Shown one piece after another: positions 10,987-21,754 of a DNA stretch of 64,000 bases; position 1 is the first letter of the stretch, and each line of letters opens with the position of its first letter. Position numbers and translations under genes: made by a program. This DNA comes from Trachythela sp. YZ-2020 (lineage: Eukaryota > Cnidaria > Anthozoa > Malacalcyonacea > Clavulariidae): contig JADLSH010000363.1 in the NCBI GenBank assembly GCA_016169945.1, forward strand, positions 4,952,001-5,016,000, given 5' to 3'. The notes under the pieces are model-generated. The model made no database searches. It was given only the letters and a program-made list of their open reading frames with translations, and was not told where the DNA came from.

Positions 10987-11070
10987 TTTGGGGGTGTGCG
11001 GGGGTGTGCGGGGGTGTGCGGGGGTGTGCGGGGGTGTGCGGGAGTGTGCGAGAGTGTGCGGGAGTGTGCA
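10987..11070. repeat. Minisatellite GGGGTGTGCG, left arm
   Basis: About eight copies of a 10-bp G-rich unit (GGGGTGTGCG, later GGAGTGTGCG). A second block of the same unit lies at 11226-11298, and between them the segment around TTGACGTCACAATAGCGTCACG is duplicated. Tandem repeats inside terminal arms are common in Polinton-like elements. Confidence 0.8.
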
Positions 11071-11225
11071 ACATCATTAACATAAACATAATTAATTATG
11101 TATTGACGTCACAATAGCGTCACGTTACCAAGTCGCGTTACCATACGTCACCTTAGGTTACGTTACCATCTGGCGGCGGAAGTGATTAGTATACAATATC
11201 TATGACGTCACAATAGCGTCACGTT

Positions 11226-11298
11226 AGGGGTGTGCGGGGGTGTGCGGGAGTGTGCGGGGGTGTGCGGGAGTGTGCGAGAGTGTGCGAGAGTGTGCAAC
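11226..11298. repeat. Minisatellite GGGGTGTGCG, second block
   Basis: Seven copies of the 10-bp unit GGGGTGTGCG / GGGAGTGTGC / GAGAGTGTGC, followed by AACATCATTAACAT as after the first block. The outer part of the left arm is therefore itself a tandem duplication. Confidence 0.75.
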
Positions 11299-11975
11299 AT
11301 CATTAACATTCATTAATTATGTATTGACGTCATAATGATATGCAAGGCGCGTTTGGGCAAAACAGTCATTAAGCTGAGCTCAGCAATTTCGTCACAAAAA
11401 GAGTTAATCCTGACGCTCTTTATCACAATAGCTAGACGTTTCTATATATTTTGCCAAGCTTTGTGTTCCAAACATAGTCCGTTTCGACAACGAGTAAATA
11501 ATATATTCTCGTATCTAATATCACCTTATACGAAACGGCTTAGATAACTAATATAGCGACGCTTAACCTAGTAAAGTATTATTACCTTATGCGAAATAAT
11601 AACAAGCAGAGATATAGCTTTCTAAAACGAGAAGATCGTAAGGTTTAATCGGCATAGCTAAGGTCTTATAGAGCAATACAAATATATGTTTGCCAAGCGA
11701 TTGTATAAACATAGTTCTTACAGAGTTTAAACCTTACAAAGTTTCAAGCGTTTTAGATGTAGCAGAGTGGGAAAAGCAGTGATTTTTAAGCGAGATTTAC
11801 AAGCATATACAAACATTGTATATAAACATTTAGCGTTTGTTAGGTCATTACGGGCAATTAAGATTTTCTAGCTTAAAAATTTGAATAAATTTAGAATATA
11901 TTATTATAGGACGGGAAAATATTGTACAATGTACATACAACACACACAGAATTAATTTTTAAAACACATTTATTG
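11299..11975. repeat. Polinton-like element, left inverted arm (core)
   Basis: Reverse-complementary to the right arm 13766-14545 with moderate divergence. It lacks the roughly 220 bp that in the right arm hold the tRNA-Leu gene: here the CCTGACGCTCTTTATCA and TAGTCCGTTTCGACA landmarks are only about 70 bases apart. The inner edge carries an AATAAA on the minus strand (AAATGTGTTTTAAAAATT region), mirroring the polyadenylation signal of the right arm. Confidence 0.75.
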
Positions 11976-12239
11976 ATAATAATCTATTTGACAGCGTTAG
12001 TAAGGTCTGCTCCTAAGAGCATATCGTTTAGGTGTCTTTTGTATCTTTAAAGAGTTCTCATATTTTTTGTCTGTCTTCGGATTTAGCAATTGCTAAATCT
12101 TAAGGTCTCCAATCTGAAATCTACCCAATATGAAATATATTCTTAACAAAGTAAATAAGGTCTGCTGTGGGTCTGCTTCTAAGAACGTATTATTCTTAAA
12201 CTCCAAATCCTAAGAGTGAATCATTGAATCCTAAAATTG

Positions 12240-12610
12240 AATAATTGAATATCGAGCGATGTTAGCTTCATATCGAGCGAGCCAACCTCCATATAGAGCG
12301 AGCTTAGCTTCGAGCCGAGCTCTAAGACGTAAGGATAGGCCCGAGCCGAGCTCTAACATATAAAGATAGGCCCGAGCCAAGCTTAGTATATATCTCCGAG
12401 CCTAGTATATATACCTCCGAGCCGACTTATCTTCCTTATCTTTATCTTCCTTAACTTTATCTTCCTTATCTTTATCTTCCTTATCTTTATCATCGAGCGA
12501 GCTTAGCTCCAAATCGAGCGAGCTTTGCTCCATATCGAGCGAGCTTTGCTCCAAATCGAGCGAGCTTAGCTCCAAATCGAGCGAGCTTAGCTCCAAATCG
12601 AGCGATTATA
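12240..12610. repeat. Minisatellite ATCGAGCGAGCTTAGCTCC
   Basis: Roughly 20-bp units (ATCGAGCGAGCTTAGCTCCAA and variants) plus a (CTTCCTTATCTTTAT)n block at about 12428-12490. It lies inside the Polinton-like element. On the minus strand it reads as a repetitive Ser/Leu/Asp and Lys/Asp/Glu frame, which I take as a consequence of the repeat and not a protein. Confidence 0.75.
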
Positions 12611-12654
12611 GTCATAGTTATAGACTAGGCGGATATACTTGTTAACTAATCCAA

Positions 12655-13250
12655 TGACTTATGACTTATGACTTATGACTTATAACTTATGACTTATGAC
12701 TTATGACTATGACTATGACTATGACTATGACTATGACTATGACTATGACTATGACTATGACTATGACTATGACTATGACTATGACTATGACTATGACTAT
12801 GACTATGACTATGACTATGACTATGACTTATGACTTATGACTTATGACTGTGACTGTGACTGTGACTGTGACTGTGACTGTGACTGTGACTATGACTATG
12901 ACTATGACTATGACTATGACTATGACTATGACTATGACTATGACTATGACTATGACTATGACTATGACTATGACCATGACCATGACTAATGACTTATGAC
13001 TTATGACTTATGACTTATGACTTATGACTTATGACTTATGACTTATGACTTATGACTTATGACTAATGACTTATGACTTATGACTAATGACTAATGACTA
13101 ATGACTTATGACTTATGACTTATGACTTATGACATATGACTTATGACTTATGATTATAGTCATATATGACTATAGTCGATAGTCATGGACTATAGTCTAT
13201 GACTATAGTCATTAGTCATAAGTCATAAGTCATAAGTCATAGTCATAGTA
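12655..13250. repeat. (GACTAT)n / (GACTTAT)n tandem array
   Basis: Some 600 bp of GACTTAT, GACTAT and GACTGT units in homogeneous blocks, ending in a palindromic stretch around 13160-13250 where units switch to ATAGTC / ATAAGTC. The array occupies the centre of the Polinton-like element where its genes would normally lie. Confidence 0.9.
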
Positions 13251-13308
13251 TGCCCTATCTGTACATGGACAGATTTTTATTCGAGTTTTACCGGATGTCA
13301 CTGTATGA

Positions 13309-13440
13309 TGTGATTGTACACTTTACAAAGATGATTTCACACATACGATTGCGTGTTGTTCACATTGTTATTGTGATGAAATATTAGACGTCCGTACAAA
13401 TAGAAGTCACTTTTATGATTCAAATAAAATACACAAGTAA
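13309..13440 (+). pseudogene. Cysteine-rich C-terminal gene fragment of the Polinton-like element
   Basis: Forty-three codons are open between a TGA at 13306 and a TAA at 13438. The translation has a tight cysteine cluster (CDCTLY... then IACCSHCYCDEILDVR) suggestive of a metal-binding tail. It is in the same frame as, and ends just before, the capsid-type gene. It probably represents the 3' end of an upstream gene whose body has been replaced by the tandem array. Product not recognised. Confidence 0.4.
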
Positions 13441-13491
13441 AGTATTCTCCCATCAGTTGAACATTGGAAGCCGACCAAGACATATAAAAAT

Positions 13492-13731
13492 ATGAAGGGT
13501 GTACTTATCCCCGACGTAAAGCTACTAACTGAACATTACACAAGAAATCAACGTGGTGGTAGTATTGAAGGATTTCATGGAGCAAGAATGCAGAGGGGAT
13601 ATGGGATCGGGGGTATTTTCAGAAGCCTTGCTAGATTTGCAATACCTTTATTCAAACAAGGCGCACAAGTAGTAGGAAAGAGAGCGTTACAAGCAGCAAC
13701 GGAAGTTGGTCAAGATGTACTCCCAAGATGA
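13492..13731 (+). CDS. Small capsid-associated protein of Polinton/adintovirus type
   Basis: A 79-residue frame opening MKGVLIPDVK. Its core is a Gly-rich stretch ending in GYGIGGIFRSLARFAIPLFK and its end is basic/amphipathic (QVVGKRALQAATEVGQDVL). From general knowledge, a Gly-rich GGIFR-type segment followed by an amphipathic helix and GKxAL repeats is typical of small minor-capsid or core proteins of Polintons and related adenovirus-like elements. The start is the first Met; the same frame is open upstream to the TAA at 13438. An AATAAA lies at about 13752. It is the only intact gene left in the element. Expression is doubtful, since the replication and integration genes are gone. Confidence 0.6.
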   Translation: MKGVLIPDVKLLTEHYTRNQRGGSIEGFHGARMQRGYGIGGIFRSLARFAIPLFKQGAQVVGKRALQAATEVGQDVLPR

Positions 13732-13751
13732 CATTTAAGACACTCTGTAAA

Positions 13752-13757
13752 ATAAAT
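13752..13757 (+). promoter_or_regulatory. Candidate polyadenylation signal
   Basis: AATAAA in CTGTAAAATAAATTTTAAG about 20 bases after the stop of the small capsid-type gene, with a second AATAAA at about 13765. It lies at the inner edge of the right inverted arm. Confidence 0.5.
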
Positions 13758-13765
13758 TTTAAGCA

Positions 13766-14545
13766 ATAAATATGTTTTAAAACGAATTCTGTGTGTGTAC
13801 ATTGTACAATATTTTCCCGTCCTATGATATATTCTAAATTTATTCAAATCACTGTTAACGATTTGCAAATGACTTACAAACCGCATAGAATTGTGTTTAC
13901 ATACAATGTTTGTATCTCGCTTAAAAATCACTGCTACATCTAAAACGCTTGAAACTCGGTAAGGTTTAAATCCCTTTAACAATCGCTTGGTAACATAAGA
14001 CCTTAGACCTCTCTTAGACTATAAGACATTTCTCGTTTTAGAAATCTATATTTCTACTTGTTATTATTTTGCATAAGGTAATACTAGGTTAAGCGTCGCT
14101 ATATTAGTTGTCTAAGCCGTTACGTATAAGGTGATATTAGATACGAGAATATGTCGAAGCGGACTGTGACATAAAAGAGGAAAAAGTATTTTGCCAGGAG
14201 AGGGATTCGAACCCCCGACGTGTAAACACACACTAGGTCTTAAGTCTAGCGCCTTAACCAACTCAGCCATCCTGGCTTAACGATTTACTAAACATCAGAA
14301 TCATAGTTAAGTATGAAATTTCCGCCTAACACCTTTACTAACTCGACATTTTAAGGTAATGAATAATTGTGCCAATAGTTAATTTAATTACTCGAACGCG
14401 TAAACACTGATAAAAAGCGTCAGGATTAACTCTTTTTGTGATGAAAATGCTGAGTTCAGCTTAATGACTGTTTCGCCCAAACTTGCTTGCATATCATTAT
14501 GACGTCAATACATAATTAATGTTTATGTTAATGAATTTTTAATTA
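13766..14545. repeat. Polinton-like element, right inverted arm (core)
   Basis: Reverse complement of 11299-11975. Includes the block ACATTGTACAATATTTTCCCGTCC, TAAGCGTCGCTATATTAG and the outer TTATGACGTCAATACATAATTAATG. Between about 14160 and 14400 it contains sequence absent from the left arm, including an intact tRNA gene. Outside it come GTTAATGACGCTGCTCCCCC repeats, mirroring the G-rich repeats of the left end. Confidence 0.75.
14192..14276 (-). tRNA. tRNA-Leu (anticodon TAA)
   Basis: The minus strand folds as a class II tRNA. The acceptor stem GCCAGGA / TCCTGGC is a perfect 7 bp with discriminator A. An A box GGCTGAGTTGGTTAAGGCG and a B box GGTTCGAATCC are present. The anticodon loop is CTTAAGA, giving TAA, with a five-pair stem carrying one A-C mismatch next to the loop. 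The variable arm is long (GTGTGTGTTTACACG), as expected for leucine. No intron. A TTTTT terminator follows within about 12 bases on the minus strand. It lies inside the right arm of the Polinton-like element and looks functional. Confidence 0.9.
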
Positions 14546-14680
14546 TGTGCTCCGCCCCCTGTTAATGACGCTGCTCCCCCCCTGTTAATGACGCTGCTCC
14601 CCCTGTTGATGACGCTGCTCCCCCCTGTTAATGACGCTGCTCCCCCCTGTATGTTAATGTACCATATGCTAATGATGTTT
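14546..14680. repeat. GTTAATGACGCTGCTCCCCC tandem repeats
   Basis: Five to six units of about 20-22 bp near the right end of the Polinton-like element. They contain the GTTAATG word also found beside the left-arm minisatellite (CATTAAC). Confidence 0.75.
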
Positions 14681-14752
14681 GAATTTTTAATGATGTGCTC
14701 CCCTCTTGCTCCCCCCTACAAAAGGGGGTTGAAAACCACACACACTACTACT

Positions 14753-15690
14753 CACGACGATGCTCACCAAACCTTATCCTTAAATATCTACCAGTTTCAC
14801 CAATATAGAGCATGCCACATTTACTACATGAAATACAGTAGATGAGATGAGACATAGTTGGATAGACAATGGTAGTTCGATAGCGTGTATCAGCTAGTCA
14901 ACCTCGTTCTGTCAGATGTCATGTCAAGATCAAGGTGGTCGACCTTTGGATATATATTAGCTATTTGAAATTATCCTGGTTACAAAATTTGCCAAAAAAA
15001 TCGTCATCGTTTCAAAACACAAATATGTGAAATTATCGAGATATTGTTTACAGTAGTATTAACATTTCTGCACACTAAATAAATTGCAAAACGTGAAGTA
15101 TTTAATTCCGTCTAAAATGCAATGTTAATCTCTATGAAAATAGTCGTTTAAAATATCAAAAACATATATTGTTTTGTAATATTTCAAATAAAATGGTTTC
15201 ATTTCATTTTCATGCTTTTTATCCGCATTCAGCATCTTTCTATGGCTCTGTGTCCTCAAACTACAATTCCAGTAGCCGCATGTACGCTACAGCGTATACC
15301 TAGGGTACCACGTGCACCGAGACTGTGATTGAGAGGCAGTCTTGGATGATCACGAGACTGACGAGAGCATATATTGATCAGACGAGCTATTCTGATGTTG
15401 TGAGATATGGTCGTATGGAAGTAGTAGTTCTCAGGTATGTCCTTATTGTTATATAGTTTTATCACTAGTTTTTGTAAAGTATAAACAATAAAGCTTTTCG
15501 ATTATTCCTATCTTTACAATAATTACATCGGTTTCGCTTGTTTGCAAAACGTGATTTTGCTCAAGGTTTTCGCCGTTTGTACGACTTCGTTCATGTCTGC
15601 TTTATTAACTAGTTTAGGTGTAACTATACCATTTTGGTATAAATACTGTATGTAGTTCAATTTGAACAATGACCAATATTCAATTGTGCT
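14753..15690. other. Intergenic, no gene recognised
   Basis: Moderately AT-rich sequence. A minus-strand open frame at 15256-15465 has no recognisable domain. Nothing resembling the flank of the second copy of the large duplication (32524 onward) follows the Polinton-like element here. Confidence 0.4.
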
Positions 15691-16960
15691 AGCTTAGTTA
15701 GTTAGTTAACAAATAGCGCGCGAAAACATTTATGAGTGAACCCACCATTTTTCTGTGCAAATTCCGGCCGTGGCGCCCACCACCTAACCTGCGACCGGGC
15801 ATACTGTGGACGCGAGATTGTAAACCACATAAACCATCTGCAATAGGGGCTTTCTGCATGTTCTGAGAATAACAGCGTCCATCGGCCATCGTTTTCAGAA
15901 GCTTCTCAACGCGTTCCCGGATTTAGCGTCTTTATATACATCAAAGTTATTCTATCAGGTGCACATATAGGATTGTTCCTTTTTCGCATCAACGATAAAC
16001 GAAGAAACATGTCTAGTTTTCAGATCTTCATGATTGTTTAACAGCCATTTAAACCATTCATTATATAAGACGGTAAATACTTGCATACACAATTACATAA
16101 AGGACATAACATACCAATTATTTAACGCCAGTGGAGGTTCTATTACCTATTCTTATAATACAATATGATAAATGACCGATGCTCCGGGCTGATCAGTTTT
16201 GGACTCTGCATCGCATCCACAACTCCTTATCTCGGCGCAATGAGGATAATATATCTTGTATTTTGCAACCAAGCGTATTTAAATTACCTTTTTGATTTTG
16301 GTTCATGTCTTCTACCTAGTATTTTCTTGAGTAGTTTTGAAAATGTTGGTCGACCAATTATGATTTAATAGCCTTTTGCTTCATGCACATTCCCCTTCAG
16401 GGCCACAGTATATATTAGTATATTGACAAGCTGGGAGGGGGGGGGGGGGGTGTCCCAGCCCCCACAGTCCAGCAAAAATATAAACACCAATTGACAATGT
16501 GTACTTTACGTGAGGGAACAGCTAAACTTACATTTTTTTGACACGGAATGCAATGAGATCTCCGTGAACACATTTGCTAGTTTTCTTGTTTGGGGGTTTG
16601 CGTGTAGAACTGCATGATGTACGCGTGTTTAATAGGCTGTAAAATTAAATTAACGTCAATGTCCATAGCTCACTGCACATACCTGAGCCCATTGTTGATT
16701 GTAATTCTGACCTATAAAATTTTCGGCAATACATCGATGCCGAAAACGCACAGGAATAAGCTATTTCAAGTTTACATATTATAAGAAAGCCATATTCTAT
16801 GACAATCGTCAAACTCGTTGCCAATCGTTATTTTAGTGTGGGGGCGTAATATATTCAAAACATCCCCTTGTGCCATCTTAAAGAAATGCGATGTTATAAT
16901 TACATTCGGTAATATTGGCGCATCGAACAAACGGAAATATCTCGAAAATGGGCGAGAAAC
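15690..16960. repeat. Diverged direct duplication, copy A
   Basis: Shares ordered blocks with 17490-18870: CACCTAACCTGCGA, GGGGCTTTCTGCATGTTCT, CAGAAGCTTCTCAACGCGTTCC, CATCGCATCCACAACTCCTTA, TTCTACCTAGTATTTT, a poly-G run with GTGTCCCAGCCCCC, and CCCCTTGTGCCATCTTAAAG. Divergence is visible throughout. A short minus-strand open frame (15698-15889, starting MADGRCYS) also begins with ATGGC in copy B, but it is not conserved as a frame, so I do not call a gene. Confidence 0.75.
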
Positions 16961-17489
16961 AAATATCTTTAAAATTAGTTATTTTATAATTTTAGAACAT
17001 ATTTCAACTAAGACAACAGGACTTTAAAAATCCATAAAAATTTCTAGTAGAATCATGCACTACACGTTTAACAAGCATACCATGAGCTCGAGTGAGTCGA
17101 GTCGTATATATGAGCTAATAGCCGACGAGGTGCATGCGTAGTACCACGCCACCTCTGGCATTGTGGTGTATATCAGTAATACATCACTGCGGGCCAAAAC
17201 ATAATTTTCTTAAGCTGATGTATGCCTGTGACAGCCATGAACAGTCAACTCTAAGATAGCTGTCCACTACTGCATGGGGATATGTACGATACACAAGTCA
17301 ATGGGGATATGTACGATTACAGAGTCGGTATCACCACTCCATGCCATAATGTGTCAAAAAGATTTATCCATGCATAGTTCATATAAGCGTTCTTTAACCA
17401 GTATAATTATCTGAATATTATATTAAGTGATAAAAATCATCTTTGAATCTTCGAAGAGTTGAAAGAGATAAAATCTGCATTGCTCTTCG
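16961..17489. other. Spacer between duplicated units
   Basis: Contains a small local repeat (ATGGGGATATGTACGAT twice at about 17274 and 17303). No gene seen. Confidence 0.35.
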
Positions 17490-18870
17490 AGTATATCCAC
17501 GCGAAATTCTCGCACAAATCGCGATGTTGGTGGGAACCAATGAAATCATTATCTCATTCGATTTCTCCAGAGTCATGCCCACTACCTAACCTGCGAACGG
17601 GAATAATCCATGGGAACGAGATTGTGAACAACATAAAGGCATAAAGCGTCTGCAGCAGGGGCTTTCTGCATGTTCTTAGAAGAACAGCGTCCGTCCGCCA
17701 TCGTCCGTCCGCCAGAAGCTTCTCAACGCGTTCCTTGGATTTAGTGTTACCTGCTATACATCAAAGTTATTAAAGGTGCGTATATAGCCGAATTGTTCCT
17801 TTCTTGATCAACGACAAAATCAAGAAACATGTCAATACAGAAAATGAGCTATATTTGAGGCACAGAAACGCGCTTAGTTGGTCGGCATTGCATGGTCCTT
17901 TCTTTCACGACGCTCATAAGCAACTTTCAAAAAGTACACATACTTTGTGATCTAAACTATTCATGCTGTAGGTTTTCGAATATATCCTGCGATACATGCA
18001 GCTTTAATATGCATGAAAGTAGAATGAAGATAAATGACCGGTACTCTGGACTATTTTTGGATTTTTTCATCGCATCCACAACTCCTTAGCTCGGCACAAT
18101 GGGAACAATATAACTTCTATTCTGCAACCAAGCATATTTATTTGACCTTTTTGATTCTGATTCATGGACTTCTACCTAGTATATTTTCGTGAGTAGTGTC
18201 AAAAGAGTTGGTCGAACAATTAGGATTTAAGAGCCTATTTGCATCTTTAGTCAGATTATCCGTCAGGGGCATGTTAAATTGTCAAGCTAGGTTAGGGGGG
18301 GGGGGGTGCCCAGCCCCCCATAGTCCAGCACAATATAAATGGTAACTGACAACATGTATTTTACGTGAAGGAACTAAACTTACATTATTTGACACGAGTG
18401 TAATGAGATTTCCGTTAACACATTTGCTAGTTTTCCTGTTTGCATGTAGAAGTGCATGATGTAGGCGTGTTCAAGAGGCTGTAAAATTGAATTGACGTCA
18501 ATGGCCATAGATCACCGCGCACACTTGAGTCCCTTGTTGATTTTGACCTATAACATTTCGAATAAAAGATGCCGAAAACACACGAACATTTGGCAGGAAT
18601 AAGCTATTTCAAGTGTCCATATTCTACGAAAGCCATATTCTATCTAAAATATCAGGAAGGGTTATTGACAATCGTCGAACTTGTTGCCATTCGCTATTTT
18701 AGTGTGGGGGCGTAATACCTTCGAAACAGCCCCTTGTGCCATCTTAAAGGAAAGCGAAGATATATTGCTGCAATTGATTATGTATGTGTGACGTGTTACC
18801 AAAAAATTGGCATATCAAGCAAACGGAAATATCCGGAAAACTAGGCGAGAAACAAATACATACATACATG
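17490..18870. repeat. Diverged direct duplication, copy B
   Basis: Second copy of the 15690-16960 unit in the same orientation, offset about 1.8 kb. It carries a local GTCCGTCCGCCATC repeat at 17685-17715 and the same G-run followed by TGCCCAGCCCCCCATAGTCCAGCA. Confidence 0.75.
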
Positions 18871-19279
18871 CACACATGCAATTTTAATTAGTCTTCCTGA
18901 AAGGATTTTCATAATTTACACACAAGTTTACTGATTCACAATAATTAATATTAAAATAGGTTTATAATATAGTGACGCAAGATTAGCAATTGAAACACCA
19001 GGCGGAAAGCGAAGTCTAGTTAAAAATATTATTGAAAATATTTCAAAAATATATTCTTCCTTTAATTCTTAAAAGCTTTAACTGCGTCACGTAAATAGAG
19101 TTCCTTCGACATGCACGGGAAGGCATTTCAGTTCTTTCAAACATGGAGTAATGTAATCATATATACTTGTGTGTTGACAACGCGTGCAGCCAAATTTTGG
19201 GCACACTGCATCTCATATTTTTATATAACTTTTTGAGGTTGATGATGTCCAAATTTAAGAAAACATTTTGCTAAAGACT

Positions 19280-19765
19280 AAATATGTAACGTATTCAATT
19301 TATCTGTGACAATATGTTCATGCAAGAAAATGTAGTGTATAGTTGTCACATTATTATAAGCCATGCGCGTATTCCATGTAATACCGAGACTCTTTGCATT
19401 TGGTTTTAACTCTTTGTCCATCAGAGTAAATGCATACATCATGAGGTAAGCACGACAACAACTGGGGTACTCCGAACAGCATGATCTTAGTTTTGTCTTG
19501 ATTAATAAGAACATTATTTGAGCAGCACCACTCAAACAGATTGAAGATCATAATATACTTCAATTACTGCATTATCAAATTCATTTAAATAGAATGATTG
19601 AAAAATAGTTTTCAATCATCTACAGTAGCACTCCGTGTTGCAGTTATTACTAGCTGAAGGTAGATCGTTAATATACGTGTTCAAGAGTAGAAAACCCAAA
19701 AGTGACCATTGAGGAACACCGTGATTTTTGCCTAAGCGCTCAACGAGAATCGAGCCAATGCGTAC
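19280..19765 (-). pseudogene. LINE reverse transcriptase fragment
   Basis: The minus strand encodes, across frames, GVPQWSLLGFLLLNTYINDL near 19710 and LFEWCCSNNVLINQDKTKIM near 19500-19540. These are diagnostic of CR1/Jockey-type RT (palm block and the block after the catalytic box). The catalytic aspartates fall in the degenerate gap between them. It is a different subfamily from the LINE at 5.5 kb, as the linker residues differ. Frameshifts and a short length make it a dead fragment. Confidence 0.7.
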
Positions 19766-21426
19766 AAATTGTTTCCTTCCGGTCAAGTAACTTTTGGACT
19801 AACTGACTGCCGAAGCGGCTTATGCACCAAACTTTTCTTTAATTATTTTTTTCATTTTAGAACAATTTCAAGTAGGTCAATAAACACTTTTGAGGTTCGG
19901 TACACTTTAAAACCCACAAAATTTTATCACTAGAATCGTATACTACATATTTAGAGATATACCTGTTCGAATTTTTTAAGGTATCCACTGACAATGATCC
20001 GTGCAGCTTACCTCAGAAGTCATCTGTTCCGATCTTTATCTTGCAATAAAAGATCGCTCCATGGTACGTCACAGTAATATGAAATAACATAGTACAATTG
20101 TAATAGTATTTTATGCACACGCGTAGCAAGAGCGGATTGCGCTCATAGATGGGCTGCCAAGCATGAAAAAGTGTCTAGAAAACACTGTCGATGACATTTT
20201 TTGTTACAAGCATAAACCAACGCAAAATGTCTTAGGATGTTGTTTACTTTGAGGGTGAGAGAGAACATTTCGAAGTATGTGATTTTTGTCAAATGCTGTA
20301 TTTTATATCAGTGTTTTATTTGCAAAGTTCGAGTAATCTTGATTCGCATACTTCAAAATGATATGCTAATAGTAAACATGGCGCAATACATCAACATACG
20401 ACCTTTCAAAATGAAGCCAAAACAATCTGTTTATGTTGAGTTACAGCATAGTTAATGGAAGTTACACGCAGGCAACAACCACATATGTTTAGATTACATA
20501 TAAATCAGTACTACACGCCATGTTGCCATCCGCGTAACACAATATATTGCAGTTGAGGCAGGCGAGGTTTGGCCTGTAACTGGTTGAAACACAGCATGTT
20601 GGCGCAAACACGTAGATCTTCGAAATTGGTAAATGAGTTCGAAATAAAACGCAATAATTTACGAATTTAAGCCTTTGGATAACCACTCGTCGTTGAAACT
20701 CACCTCCATACAGGTATCGTAACAAATGTAGTAGTAATACCACGTTTCTCATTAGCATGTCACTTTGAGTTATGGGAAGAAAAGGAGAAATGTACGCACG
20801 TTAATTAGATAGTGAACAATTAGAATAATGCCATAATATTCAATACTGCATTTAAATGGATCCCATCCATCGAAATGTCGTTATAAAAACCTTCCAATTT
20901 CGGTAGCTACATTAATAGAAAAATTACACAAGGCAACCACTCTCGATGACATTTAGTGTGGTTTCCTGCATGCTTGTAGCAAAAAGGCCATCGACACTCA
21001 TTTGTTTCGAGGTTGGCCGGCCGTCTATCAGGTCAACTTCCTTTTTCAAACACGTGTCTTGTCTCCTATACAAAATTGTTTTTTATTCTAGATCCTTAAG
21101 GACGCATTCTCCCTATTTTGATTATTGCACCAGAAAATCCCTCCATTTGTAAATCCTCGCCGCACAACTAGTATACAAGCGGTTGTGTAATATTTTAGTG
21201 CCTCGAATGGTAAAAGATCTTATAAGAAGTGACTTTAACAAAAACATAGACTAAGGAGTTAGGCGGAAGCAAGAATATATTATTGTTTAATAAGACGTTC
21301 AATTATTGTAGATATGTTAATTATCCACGCGTCTCTTGAAAATCAGCTTTGAGTTAGCATGGTGGAAAAGAGCTCTTCTTCTTCAATAGCATCCACCTAT
21401 TTTAGTTTTCTGCTTACAATCTATAG
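19766..21426. other. No gene recognised upstream of the pyranose oxidase gene
   Basis: If the oxidase gene has a 5' untranslated or leader exon it should lie here. An acceptor-like TTACAATCTATAG precedes 21427 and the frame is open from there to the first Met, but I could not identify the matching donor or a promoter. Confidence 0.35.
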
Positions 21427-21470
21427 GTACAACAACCATATTTAACACAAATAATGACATCAACCATGAC

Positions 21471-21754
21471 ATGGAAGTTGATGTGTTGGTTGTTGGTTCT
21501 GGTCCACTTGGATGCACATTTGCACGGAAATTACATGAAAAGGGACGTAGTGTCTTCATGATCGATGCTGGAGCCCAGCTCTCTGAGATCCCTGGCTGGC
21601 ATTTAAAAAACTCCTTCCTGTATCAGCGCAACGTCAACCAGTTCACTGGCGTGATAGAAGGTCACTTACACACCCTGTCAGTACCACCAGATGACAGCAA
21701 TGTTCCAACCTTAGATCCTGGTGCCTTCACAGTGAATCGGGACAAATATAAAGG
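21471..21754 (+). CDS. Pyranose oxidase-like gene, exon 1
   Basis: Codes for residues 1-94 plus two bases. The FAD-binding beta-alpha-beta motif starts at residue 4. Donor AAAGG|GTGAGG. The first Met in frame is used. The frame is open upstream to an acceptor-like TAG at 21424-21426, so a further 5' exon is possible. Confidence 0.85.

Larger units (their letters stand above)
10955..14752. mobile_element. Polinton/Maverick-like (adintovirus-like) element, degraded
   Basis: The two ends form long inverted arms. Left-arm landmarks (CATTAATTATGTATTGACGTCATAATGATATGCAAG near 11310-11345, GCGACGCTTAACCTAGTA near 11556, the ATTGTACAATGTAC block near 11922) recur reverse-complemented in the right arm (14510-14465, about 14100-14080, 13808-13798). 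Outermost bases are AGTAGTATTAT on the left and AGTAGTAGTGT reading in from the right. The flanks CACGTG and CACGAC are weakly similar 6-mers. AGT-type termini, arms with terminal tandem repeats, 6-bp duplications and a capsid-type small gene are Polinton features (established knowledge). Polymerase, integrase and major capsid genes are absent, so this is a deletion derivative. It is an old copy in the genome. Confidence 0.65.

Noticed and set aside
12402..12596. Minus-strand open frame with repeated SSLDLE and DKDKEDK units
   Set aside because: It is the translation of a 20-bp minisatellite and a TTATCTTTATC block inside the Polinton-like element; no domain or context supports a gene.
12655..13250. 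Possible CRISPR or regularly spaced repeat array
   Set aside because: Units are contiguous short tandem repeats without spacers, and the genome is eukaryotic.
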